Assembly: GCA_964020085.1 (NCBI GenBank) | Contig: OZ026596.1 | Span: 15,576,237 to 15,640,236 of the forward strand | From: Micromussa lordhowensis | Lineage: Eukaryota; Cnidaria; Anthozoa; Scleractinia; Lobophylliidae | DNA: 64,000 nt | Direction: 5' to 3' | Program-made: the position numbers and the translations under genes | Part shown: positions 35,801 through 46,800 of the stretch, in pieces | Numbering within the stretch: position 1 is the stretch's first letter | Layout of the letters: each line of letters starts with the position of its first letter | The notes under the pieces: generated by a model | What the model was told of the DNA's origin: nothing | Database searches by the model: none | Seen by the model: only the letters and a program-made list of their open reading frames with translations

Positions 35801-37624
35801 AACAGGTATAATGCTGCTTATATTATGTGGAGTCACAAAGTTAAAGTTAACATTTCTATACAGTCATGGTACAATGTACATTACTAGTAACTAGTTTTAA
35901 ATAGGTAACAAATTGTCATTGTAATAAAATATAATCGTATAATACCTCCATGATAATCAATTTTAAAAGTTAAGACGTACTACAAACTCAGTGAAATGAA
36001 CTAGATTTTTCAAGAAAATATTATCCCGATGTGTTATGTTTTGGAACCTTTTGGCAGCTATGTTGTGAAAGTGAACTGATTTTTCCAAACATTTTATCAT
36101 CCCAACGTTTAATTCAAAGTTTTTTGGTCAAAAAAGTTTCATGGAACTGGCCTGGAGTGTTCATATGGGAAAATTTTCATCCCTGGCCACTTTCCAAAAT
36201 CTCAGCTGTAGAAGCAAAGATCTTGTTGACCAGGCTGGTCTACCCACCCAAATGAACACAAGAACAGGAGTGAGACGAGATCTCATTAATCCAGCCAGTC
36301 TGATCAACAGGGCTCACATGAAGAGGTCACCATAACCTCCCTCCTTGAGCTACACTCTATGCAATTACTACTATGTTTGTAGCGATTTGTAGAAAATTAT
36401 TTATAAATGCATTACTGTTGCGTGACAGAAAAACATGTTCTAATTGGGTGCAAACATGACATACTTGTAACCAAACATTTAAATGGTTTACATGATACCT
36501 TTCACATATTTCACTTATCGGTCGCATAGCCGCCAACTGAATCACCTCATTTCTAAAATCCTTGGACGGAGGAATACCTGGTTTGAAGTTCTGCCACATT
36601 TGTTTAACGAAAACGTATCAACAAATTCGAAAACTGTCCAACTCTGGTGCGAAATAATGCTTAACAGCTGTAGAACTTAAAATGTTTGGTTACCAAGTAT
36701 GTCACGTTTGCGCCCAGTCAGAACATGTTTTTCTGTCACGTGTCTACGCTTAGATGAAAACAATGGTATAATCGTCTTTCACTCTATCACAAGTTCTTCA
36801 AACTGAAGAAGACTGTGTTGAATCAAAGTTGCATTCAAACCAAAGAACTGTCGATTGATGACTGTCTGCCAGAGTTTATTTGAGTTATAGTGATTATTAA
36901 AAAACGTTAGTCCAAATTTCAGCCGTCTCTTCTCCCTCCTCGTGGATAAGGGAATTCAGAATTCAGACTAGACGAAAGTGCAATTTGTAGTTTAAACTAA
37001 ATCGGCAATGCAACCGATAAGAATTATCATAATATAATAATGTGAGCGGAACGATCTGACTTTTTGGTGCCCAGAAAGATCTGACCTTTTTGTGGAACTA
37101 CAATGTATGTGGTAAAACTGTGGAACGTTCTGACCATAGAACGAAAAGAACGGATCCCCGGTCAATCGTTTATTAAATTACGCGTAAATGCTGGAATGAA
37201 AACATGACACTGGCAATAATTTTACGTGAATCAATATGATTACCGACACAGAAGGGGCCAGTGTAAAAGGTCCAACAAAACAAATGGAGAATGACAATAC
37301 GAAGTCAATAAACTTTACCCTTGGATTATTAATCGAGCTTAATTTCGCTAGGCTTTTGTGAACAGTGTGAAAGTGACAAAAGTGTGCTACAGAGATACAG
37401 CACAGAGGACTACGTCTAAGTGGATAAGAAAAGGTAGGCTGCAACACGGCTAAGCTAGCTATACTTCAACAAATGTTACATACCTCAGGTTCATTGCCAG
37501 CAGAAGAAGCCAACGCTGCCTCTTCGCCCTGAGAATTCGCGTCCATAATATTACGGTCACTTAAATCCCACGTTAAAGTTAGCCTTCTGCTGATCGATAC
37601 ACCCACTAAAGGCTTAGCAGCCAT
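32872..37624 (-). pseudogene. Ser/Thr/Pro-rich three-exon protein with one in-frame stop
   Basis: Exon 1 (37624-37484, from MAAKPLVGVSI), exon 2 (35296-35243, acidic DSSQSDLEDVSESDVSDE) and exon 3 (34794-32872) all join in phase 0 at GT-AG sites. Exon 3 opens with a helix-like segment (FVDFLSKLRESTKIKE). About 400 residues of Ser/Pro/Thr/Gln-rich repeats follow, with recurring SSQP, QQAP and TSSxxVIPQ motifs, and then a folded C-terminal domain (YGLPGQSCVDWL, RGCPPLKDW, SIYSQRKYMYNFF, LNKLLNTKGK). A single TAG at 33313-33315 interrupts an otherwise continuous frame just before that domain. The total would be about 700 residues. I do not recognise the family; the C-terminal type looks like proteins found near mobile elements in cnidarians. 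One stop in a clean frame may be a recent null, a polymorphism or a sequencing error. Confidence 0.65.
36418..36742. repeat. MITE with about 60-bp inverted arms in intron 1 of the Ser-rich gene
   Basis: GCGTGACAGAAAAACATGTT...GACATACTTGTAACCAAACATT at the left is mirrored by AATGTTTGGTTACCAAGTATG...AACATGTTTTTCTGTCACG at the right. The spacer of about 190 bp has no coding potential. Confidence 0.75.
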
Positions 37625-38030
37625 GCCTTTGTGCAGGAAAGTGACGTATGCAGTTGTAGAAACCCTGATTCCTACCAACTACCATTGCCATATATGGTGC
37701 AAAGAAAAAAATAGTAATAGTGTTACTCTTTTCGTTGTACATCCGATAATTGTTATTATTCAACAAATAATTTTACATCCTTCACCAAAAAACATATTGC
37801 TTTTGTTTCAGTTACCTTAAATATATTTACACTTGTCTTGTATGTTTCATATGGTTATTACATAGGTATATTAATTACATAGATAATAATACTATGAAAA
37901 GGAAAAGTAACATGATTTTCTGTGTAGCAAGTATGACAGAAAGCTACAATTGAAATAAATGTATGTACCTAGACTATAATTGATTTGCTTAGCCCCATTT
38001 AATAATCTGGTATCTACAACCCTATAATTA

Positions 38031-38915
38031 TTATCCAACCCTTTTACTGGCTTTGACAACTGAGTGTTCCCATGCACCTCTTCTCGTTATTTCAATAGTT
38101 GCGTAAAATCCCACTTTTTGGTAAGTTGTCCTGAACTTGATGTGCTTTAAAGAAACATTTGTAATTTTATTATGGTTTAACAGTGGATGCAAAAACTGAG
38201 TTAATTCTGTTGGTATATATCCAACTTTGTTCCACTCATTGCTAAATCCAAGCATGACAGCAATTGCATTTTTATCATATTTGTTATTACTTTCGGGAAC
38301 AAGTTTTGCATCTACATCTACTTTTCTTTCATAAAGTAGTTTATAGGCATCTTCAAGGTATTTCTGACGTTCCACAAAGTAGGCAGAACCCAAAACCTTG
38401 AAAGGAACAGTATGAGGGACATCCTCAATATTCTCATTGTCAGTTTCTGAGGATGAATCCAATTCATCTCCAGAGTCATGACTACTATTAATGTCAATTT
38501 CAGATGTGTCTGATGTCCTTGCCCATGTCCAAAACACTTGATGTTTCTTGCCACCAACAACAATGTTGCAATATGAGCTAAAAGAAATATCCACTGGACA
38601 TTTGACATGTAATGAGTTCCGTGATATAAGAACCTGTTCAAAATTGCCATCGATCTCTGCATCAACATAAAGAAATTCCAGAGACATTACTGGGAAGCAA
38701 GGGATTCTGGTAAATCGAGCTTTGATAGGCAGTAGTTGGTTGATTTGTGTGCCTGCAAGAAGAATTTTATTGACAGATTTAACTCCATTTCTATGGATAT
38801 GCCTACATGATATCACATAGGTTTCAATCGTGTTTAAAAGGTGATGTGACTTGGCAATATGCATTGCATGTATAAATGAGCATTTACAAATTACCAAATA
38901 GTGCCACCCAAGCAT
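38031..38915 (-). CDS. HIRAN-domain protein
   Basis: A 294-codon open frame. The C-terminal 110 residues form a HIRAN domain, a module first described in HLTF/Rad5-type proteins that binds DNA ends and also occurs alone in mobile-element proteins. Its signatures are FKVLGSAYF, LVPESNNKYDKNAIAVM, VGYIPTELTQFL and GFYATIEITRRGAW. Before it lies a Ser/Asp-rich acidic linker (SHDSGDELDSSSETDNE), and before that a region with Cys/His residues (ICKCSFIHAMHIAKSHH, ISCRHIHRNG). The frame stays open upstream of the first Met, so an upstream exon may exist. A candidate small exon lies at about 39080-39035 with a GTAAGT donor. It is on the same strand as and just downstream of the nuclease exons at 39.3-40.35 kb, so the two could be one gene or parts of one element. 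Confidence 0.7.
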   Translation of the reverse strand: MLGWHYLVICKCSFIHAMHIAKSHHLLNTIETYVISCRHIHRNGVKSVNKILLAGTQINQLLPIKARFTRIPCFPVMSLEFLYVDAEIDGNFEQVLISRNSLHVKCPVDISFSSYCNIVVGGKKHQVFWTWARTSDTSEIDINSSHDSGDELDSSSETDNENIEDVPHTVPFKVLGSAYFVERQKYLEDAYKLLYERKVDVDAKLVPESNNKYDKNAIAVMLGFSNEWNKVGYIPTELTQFLHPLLNHNKITNVSLKHIKFRTTYQKVGFYATIEITRRGAWEHSVVKASKRVG

Positions 38916-39260
38916 CCATTTATGAATGAATGAGTTGTGTACAAAAACATTCCTCTCCCCCTCCCCCAGTTGTTACAACAATAGTGTAGCATTGCAGAAA
39001 GTTAAGAAGTTAAGTAGTACATATCAGTGATAAGTACTTACCACTATTTTCATTTCCTGGCATCTGTGTTGCACCACACTTGATTTTAAAAAAGAATTAA
39101 ACAATACACTGTAATTAGATAGCTATACACTGAGGAGATCACTTTCTTTAACAAGGGAAAACAGAAAAAGGAATGGAGTTAGTCGAAATGACTCGAGGAA
39201 CAACTGACATGCAGTATAGTGGGTACAAAATATATAAGATCTTCACAAAAATGTTTATAC

Positions 39261-40352
39261 CTTGACCAAGCTGGGACTTTGGAATGAATTTTTTTTTATC
39301 CTGGAATCCCTGTCAATATTTCCAGCCACAAAAGCAATGGCAAAATCAGCATCCATTGGCATGTTTAAAGTTAAGGAATATATATCACAAAATTCATTAT
39401 CACAGCTTTTTAAACTTCTCATTTCTCATTAGTAACCCATCATTGAATTAACTGTTTGTACACTATTGAAAGGATAATGTCCAAACAGAGTACTCCCTTG
39501 ATTGTATTCACCGTCTCCCCACTCTTGAAGAGGTTTTACTTTCTTAGTTACAGGATGGAAGACCAGTTGGTGTTTAAAGACATTCCTCGCCTTAAGAAAT
39601 GCTTCCCCGTCATTTTGTGGGGCATTTTTTTGTTTTTGGAGCTCACTGATTAAATTATCTTTTTTGACAAGTTGTTTGGCTTTATAAATGCCAATGCCCT
39701 TAATATTTTTTAGGTAGTCACATCCAGCAACCACACACATTGATTAAGTGCTTGTTCCATTTGAATCACATCAGCTTTTCCGTTCATTTGCAGTTTAAAC
39801 AGAACCTATGTAAAAATATGGAATAAAATTCAAACTGAAACCATAGAAACATTTGAGTGACTAATGATTTAGAGAGTAGAAAAATATCACCTTATACCGG
39901 TAATGAATAATTTTATCGTTGCAAGATATAAGCTAATTCTTAACGAGTCTTAATAATCTGCGTCAAAACTCGGACTTTACCTCTCTACAACCATAGGCGA
40001 GAAGGTCAGAATCTTCAGTGATTGCTATGTCTGCATAGCCCTCGGACAGCAGGAGAGCAATTTGGGCATCGGCCTCGTATGGAGCGACGATGTACGGAAT
40101 TCCTCTCTCAACACAGACCTTCCAGAAATAAATATATGAGCATATGAGCAACCGACCAACAGCTAAACTATGAAGATATAGAGAACAACACACAAAAAGA
40201 AACAAAATGAATTTCAAGTCCTGTCTCTCACCTTTACAAAAGCAACAACATGGTCGTATGTTACTTCTATTGCCTGCCCTTTCAGTTTCCACACTTGCTG
40301 TTTCCCTTCTCTTTCATACTCTTTGCTTTTTTGCAGTAACTCTTCTCGTTTT
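39261..40352 (-). pseudogene. EXO1/XPG-type nuclease, exons 3-5 (internal nuclease domain)
   Basis: Exon 3 (40352-40232) carries [16 protein letters not shown]. Exon 4 (40118-39981) carries [13 protein letters not shown] and [11 protein letters not shown], with the Glu/Asp and Asp/Asp metal ligands. Exon 5 (from 39805) carries MCVVAGCDYLKNIKGIG, with the last Asp ligand and the helix-hairpin-helix. All junctions are GT-AG and in phase. Exon 3 needs a phase-2 partner, exactly what exon 2 at 25273 on the other strand offers, and all seven acidic catalytic positions of the FEN/EXO1 fold are present across the halves. Inside exon 5 the frame breaks: IQMEQALNQ runs straight into MCVVAGC with a frame change, so about a dozen residues are lost. 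Two in-frame stops (TAA TGA at about 39424-39429) separate the next EXO1-like block (DADFAIAFVAGNIDRDS), which ends at a donor at 39261. Confidence 0.8.
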
Positions 40353-40404
40353 CTAAAGGTAAATGCATTGGATAGGTTACTAGTATCGAAGATGAGATAA
40401 AACA

Positions 40405-41714
40405 AACAACATGCTTAACAATCAAGGTCATCGCAGGAGCAATAAGCCCATAATATCAATATATTGATCTTGGTATTCATTTTTTGTACCTTTACACTGC
40501 ATTATGTACATTTAATTTTTGGTAAAAAAAAAATACAACTTGAATTTCATCTAAATTAGAATAAATTTTTCAAAACATTTACTTACATGTGATGGACATA
40601 AATTATACTGAAAAATTATAGCTAATAATTTTCATCAAGATCTAACTGCCCAGTGGTAAAGTACTTGAAATAATATGTTATGTTGGATCAAAGTTATCAG
40701 GATTTTTCTTAAATTGGGAAGCATCCAACCTCTTTAATTGAAAGTTTGTCAACGGATGTGATTTAGGTTTGTCTACAGGAATACATATAATTTGTATAAG
40801 AAACTTTTTGGTTCAAAACAGTTACCAGCACTTTCCAAGAGTTAAACTTTGATGGGTCATTTTAACCACTTTTTTAATAGCAGGATAAGACACAGCTTTT
40901 GGAAAAGTTTTATAAAACAATGTACATAAGGTTGGAGGCAACCTTAAATTTTTAACACTATAAGGTGGCTCTAAACCCCATGTTTAAATTCTTTAAAAAC
41001 TCTGCCAAAAGCTTAGTCTCATCCTGCAAATAAAAATTGGATTATATAAACAATTCACCACCCCATTTTTGAACTGTAAGCACTTAAAGCTAAAATATTA
41101 TTAATGGTGTTTTTAGCATATGATACTGTTGCTACAGTAACCTATAGTGTTGCTATGATTGTAGCATCAGTTGATAAAGAGTGGGTGAAACAATCCACCA
41201 AAAAGTGCTGGAAACTGTTTTGAAGCACCTTAAATTGTTAATAGTTGTCCTGCAGTGTGTAATTAATCAACTAATTATTGCTATTTTTTTAAGAAACAGA
41301 TGAGACGTTATAACTGTACATCATGACAAAAAAATAATTCAAAAAGCGTTATCTCTTCCACTATTTATGCACAAGTGTTCTTGGACTCTGACGGCCTGAA
41401 TTACTTTTCTGATGTGTCCTCTGTTCAATTTACCTTAAACAAGTTTTCTGAATCAATATATTACGGTCAAAGACCAAACAGTTGATTTCATTGGTTGAAA
41501 TATCGAAACATCTGAGTTAAAAATTTCAACACGTCATGTCCTAAAAAAAGACAATGACCTTTTTCATTTCCTGTCTGTTGCATTTTTGAAAAGAGTGCTG
41601 GCACACACACTGAGGTAAAATCACAGCAATCAAAAACTAAACCAATGAATAATCAACACTTTCACTGAACGTTTACTTGTGAAATTTGAATGGTCTCTGG
41701 ATTATGCTAATTTA
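40405..41714. other. No supported gene
   Basis: AT-rich sequence between the nuclease exons and the recombinase 3' end. No exon with family signal was found by eye on either strand. Confidence 0.45.
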
Positions 41715-44700
41715 TTATCTAAGAGGCTTAAACATCCAGAGTTGGTGGTCCAATGCTGGGGTCCCATCGTGCTGTTCTTTGATTACTTCGGCCCGAGCAT
41801 CTTGAGTGTACAACTCAAAACTATTGGACTTCCTGTTCAAAAACAAAATTAGTTAACAATTACATTAATTTAGAATGAAAATTAGCAATGTAAAACGTGA
41901 ATGACGTTTCCATGACTCCATGTCATCATTATGAAGTTCACAATAGATGTACTTACAATATTTACATTTTTAAAGAAACACTATGCTGAGTTTGACTGCT
42001 TGATCTACAAGACGCTATTCATTAGGAACATAAAACCAAAACAGCAACTACACACAGTCAGATTCAGGTTATGCCGAACTATTGACATAACAATTGAATA
42101 CTGTAACACCCTTTAACTTCCCTAAATAGTATCATACCATTTTTATATTATTATTACATTTAATCCATTTTAACCTGATAATGATGACATGGAGTCATCC
42201 ATATCCCGTTCACTCTTTAAATTGCCAACTTTCATTCTAAAGTGCTTTAAAAATCCTTTAAAAATTGTTTACAAGTTTTCACATTTTCAACAAAAATGTA
42301 AAAAGAATAATTCCCCTTTTAAAATAATTTATGGATTGAGAATGAACACAAAGATATCAAGAGCTCTTCTGCCCACAACTGGTGGCGAAACTGTCTAGAA
42401 TTTTAAAGTTGGGATTTTTTTTTAGTTATTACCAATCCTATTTTGCTCTTCTTTGGAAAAGATCAGAAGCCAGTCACCCAAGGGGGTTCTCTGCTACAGT
42501 TCACAAACGGATAATGAAAAGTAGAGGATTGCTTATATAAAACTTTCTTTTTGCCAGCTCATACAAATCCTTCAGGACATAGATCACGAAGAAAATTTTT
42601 TTAAATCAATTTTATGTTTCACAGAAACTAAAATCAGCTGCAAAATCACACATCACTGGAATAACCCTGTTCTATGCAGATGTAAAAACAATGCACTTTG
42701 TTGTCGTCTATCTCAATGTACTAGTACTACCCTGATCAAGTTAACACAGAGAAAATCACAATAATGAAGACAGTTTGGATACCCAGTATCAATTAGCAGA
42801 GATTTTGATGGTTTCACCATCTCTCATGTTTGATATATTACTACATCTCACATACCATCTGCCAGCCCTTTTGATGGTGCTATCATCAGCTCCACATCGG
42901 GCAGCCCATCGGGCCGCTGATCTTCTTATGCTATGGGTAGTGAAATCCTTTTCAAAAAGTGTCTTGGACATCTAAAGGAAAATTAGGAAAGCCATCAATA
43001 ATACAAAATAAATCACAGAAGAAGTACCGCTCTTATGATCAAAGAAAGATGGCACATTCTAAATCATCTGACACATTTTTGGAAAAATAATTCACAACTA
43101 TAAATGGCAAACCAATTACCAGGTGTGCCAACACAATGGATGATTATTTTTGTATGGGTGGTAAAAGTAAGTAAACAACTGAACAGTTAGTCGAGAACCA
43201 GTGGATTTCACTATAGAAAATATGATATTCAATCGGTATAAAAACCTGGTATCAGTAAATTAATATATACATTGTACCTGAAGAAAGGTTTTCCTGTAGG
43301 TTGTGACACCACGAGCCGAGTTCCCATGAACTGCACGGTTGTTTTTAGCTACCCTTGGAAAAATAAAACCTTTCCTAATACCTGCTTGAGACCAAAAAAA
43401 TTAAGATCCATTGATTAAATAGATGCCAAAACATGCTGCTCAAGATATCTTCAGAAGGTAGAGAGAAAAGAGCTCATTTACCACAGTTCAAAGAACTCTA
43501 GTTCCACTTTTAATACTAAACATAAGGATAAACTTAAAGGGAAACTGGGGTCTAAAAAATATTCTCCACAATGAAATTTCACACCAAAAATACCTGAAAA
43601 TAGCAATGATTTGCTCTGTGACCCATTTGTTGAAAATAATCGGGCTAATAAACTCGTCATTTTGCTGCCATAGGCGGCCATCTTTTTTTATGACGTAAGA
43701 TTAGACAAGGTTGTTTGCGATTGTCTTCCTGAGGTAGTTTTTGAAAGATCACCCGTCCCTTGGCGTTTTTTTAGGTGTTGCTGCAGCCTACAGCGAGGCA
43801 GTGAACCGTAATTCAGCGTGTTAAAAGGTCATCACAGAAAAAACCCTTGTCTAATGCTACGTCATAACCTCGATATCATTCCTAATCTCCAAGCGCTCTT
43901 ACTAAAATTCAAGGCAAGGCTTCACCAAATGACAACTATTTTTGAAATCCTGTACCCATGAACTTCTGTTTAAGGTAAAATATTTCTAGACCCTTGTTTC
44001 CTTTTAACAAATAATGCACAAACCTGTTATCAACAACCACACGAGAACAGCGGTTACGGGGCACAACTCAGGGGTCAAAGGGTTAGCCCAAAGAGTAAGT
44101 GTCACCCCTGAAATGAAAAGATTGCAAAATATTCTTAATTGAATTGATGACTGCTTAAGATAGGTTCATCAAAAGATTATAGTCTGTTTTGAGAGGTCTA
44201 AATTATTTTAAAAAGTGCAAATATCAGGGAAGTTAAAAAGAAGTTAAGGAGTACATTTTTTGGAAGAGGTTATAGTTTTAAATCAACTTGGCAAAAAATG
44301 GTGGTCCTGCGACATTTTTTAGTACAATTTAGGATTGATTAATGTTATAAAATATAATCAATATGGCTCACATAAATTGCCTTTAGAGAGGAAGGAAAAA
44401 AACATGTATTCAACATAATAATTTATTGCATATTCACCAAGCTGCAATGACTAAATTTTTGAAGTTTAAACCCAATAAATAAACCCACCTTTTGCTTTTC
44501 GGTCTGCTTTTGACCATGGCAGTTTTATGTCAATTCTCTTTGGTAATTCACCAGATGCAGCTGCAAAATGAAAAGCAACAATAACAATGTTGGCAATTTG
44601 AAAATCAATAAGGAAACTTGAACTTACAATCCTGTCAATATGCACTTCTAACCAAAATACTATCCAGCTGAAAATCTCTGTCATAAGCAATTTGAACAAA

Positions 44701-46427
44701 GCAATTGAAAATGATGTGATGTGTTTCTCAACAAACATAACCTTTTGCTGCTAAATGCTTTCTCTGGATACAAATGCACATTGCAGAAGAGATTACTTTC
44801 AACATTGAGCCTTTCGTAATACCTGAAAAGTTGGCTGGCAATTTCAAATGCCTCACTTTTAATCTGAGTGGTTCCTCCCCTCTTAGGAACAATGCAAAAG
44901 AAAACAATGTAATGGTCCAGAGCCACATGCCACGCATACCCTGAAAAAGCAAGCAGAGTTTACAATTTAATAAATCAGTAATGTATAATTGTTTAATATG
45001 ATGTAACCTGCAATAGTGGTACCCTATATTTTATACTGATCTGCATAACATACATATAGTAAACATACAAATAATAGCTGATCAGTTTCCTAACTAAGGG
45101 ATTGTTGGGAAATTTTAAGCAGACCATTGCTTTTTTTAAGGTACCCAGCTGGATATCAAAAGAAATAAATTATGCAAAAAGGGCGAGTAACTGGAGCAGC
45201 TAGTAGCTGTTAGTACTATTGCTATTGCCAGTGGAATTTAACATAATCATATGTACAATGTTTAAGAAATAGAAAACAAGTACTTTGTTTCCATCAAGAT
45301 ATAGGTTTCGGAGAATGACAAATGCTGTCGGAACATGAGCCACAAGCGAGTGTTACCACAGCTTTTTCGAGTTCTCCCAAACTTTCATGAGTGTAAAAAA
45401 AATTGTATAACTCGATAGAAACACAGAGAACATGTTTTCTCTTTCTCTTACAAACCCTGCAACAACAAAAAAATGGAGAACAGTTTGTTAACTTTGATTA
45501 TCAAAGTACAAATTCTCTTCGCTCGTGCCATCCTTTCGGCAACAGCTCATGCTAGTTCTGTGTTTCCATTGAGTTATAGAAACACCATTTTCAACAAATT
45601 AGCATGCATATTTTCTTAGGACTTTTTTCTAAATTCATAATTACTGTATAATTATCCTACCTCTATCGTTTTTAAGCAGTATGTCCGCATGCCCAACGGC
45701 TGCTGTAGTGAAAATGGGGGTGCCCTTTTTGGCTCAGATGGTATCCGACCTTGGTGTGTATCAGCCTTTGTTGGCCTGGCTGACCTTTTCACCAGTTGCT
45801 TTATGGTCTGTTTGACATCTATATATATCAACACGAAATAAGAATTTAATGCTCCTAACAATTCAATTTTAAAAGTATCTATTTTAGCTGGTGAAAAAAG
45901 ATAATCGGAAGTGTTATCAAAGTGATGTATTACGATAACTGATACGATAATTATTCTTTAATGCATTTTCCTCTTTATTTTACTGAGATCATCATGATCT
46001 GCCAAAAAAAAACCCTACAAATAATGGTCTGTTTATGCCGGGGGCAGCCATCTGACAGCGATCTGCTACAAATAATACTCTGCTCAAGTGTACATGTGTC
46101 CTGTCCTGTGAAAAATGGCAGCTTACTATGCATCCAGAGATGTCAGAAAGCAATTTGAAAATAATACTAGTACGATGGAAAATGCAAGTTCATTGAGAAC
46201 ACTTGAATGACAAAACATTGCGTTACCAGGGCACTCCATTGGATTTCCCTTTGGGATGATCATCTGAATCCCATTTACTACTTCCACTTTCTGGCTGTAT
46301 GGACCAGTGTGACCAAAGGCACTGAACCAGTACTTAAACACAGCAGCATGACCTCTTATCACTGGAGGCTTACAGCCACGGCAACGTAAGGTGCCCAACT
46401 TCTTCCCCTTAGTTTCACTCATCATTT
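41715..46427 (-). CDS. Crypton-like tyrosine recombinase, eight exons, apparently intact
   Basis: Exons: 46427-46227, 45818-45661, 44940-44823, 44560-44489, 44107-44024, 43381-43278, 42971-42856, 41832-41715. All introns are GT-AG and every junction is in phase, giving 322 residues from ATG 46425 to TAA 41715. The N-terminal half has CRGCKPPV and a SAM-like core-binding region (PFSLQQPLGMRTYCLKTIE). The catalytic half keeps the tyrosine recombinase residues: Arg139 in FALFLRGEEPLRLK, probable Lys176 in LPWSKADRK, His258 and Arg261 in TTHSIRRSAARW, Trp284 in RAGRW, and nucleophile Tyr292 in SFELYTQDA. ELCPVTAVLVWL is typical of Crypton/DIRS recombinases. These enzymes cut and rejoin DNA through a 3'-phosphotyrosine. 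No reverse transcriptase adjoins it, so Crypton is likelier than DIRS; a domesticated host gene is the alternative. The first exon has an acceptor-like 5' edge, so a non-coding leader exon upstream (donor near 48086) is possible. Confidence 0.82.
43690..43875. repeat. MITE in intron 5 of the recombinase gene
   Basis: ATGACGTAAGATTAGACAAGG at the left is mirrored by CCTTGTCTAATGCTACGTCAT at the right, with a spacer of about 130 bp. It lies between recombinase exons 44107-44024 and 43381-43278 and leaves the splice sites untouched. Confidence 0.6.
45300..45600 (-). repeat. Dispersed repeat family F, copy 3 (inverted), in recombinase intron 2
   Basis: It contains CAGCTTTTTCGAGTTCTCCC, GAACATGTTTTC and GCTAGTTCTGTGTTTC. 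These are the reverse complements of the blocks at 22566-22905 and 28420-28870. It sits inside intron 2 (45660-44941). Confidence 0.65.
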
Positions 46428-46800
46428 CTGAAAGAAACGTGGAGAATCAAAATAGCAAGGCATCTCAAATGTGTATAAATTACATTGTAGTATCACGCAA
46501 TATCGCATGCAATGTGCACTGATTCGACCTAATTCCTATTGAGACATCTCAATTTACACATGGTTGTGCATAAAAAACTTGACATGTGTAATTTCATTTT
46601 GGCAGCAAAATTTCTGCCAAGTTAACTTTCATCAGGCAAAGATGTTGACCATTTTGACTTTGTGTGCCTACATTTTCATTGATTCAAACAGGTAGATTTT
46701 TCATTGACAGGAACCAGATGAAGGGTTTTTATTTCAGTGTTGCTCAACAGATTTTGGCGTGTGTTTTAAGCAGGCAATGGGACCCTTCATTCCCCTTTAC

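Noticed and set aside
42775..42975. 66-codon plus-strand ORF
   Set aside because: It is the antisense shadow of recombinase exon 42971-42856.
44681..44926. 81-codon minus ORF in another frame over recombinase exon 3
   Set aside because: The frame starting at the 44940 acceptor (MRGMWLWTITLF) matches the recombinase family and the splice phases; this one does not.
41715..46427. DIRS retrotransposon interpretation of the tyrosine recombinase
   Set aside because: No reverse transcriptase, RNase H or methyltransferase domain is next to it, and DIRS genes are not normally cut into eight spliced exons; Crypton or a domesticated gene fits better.
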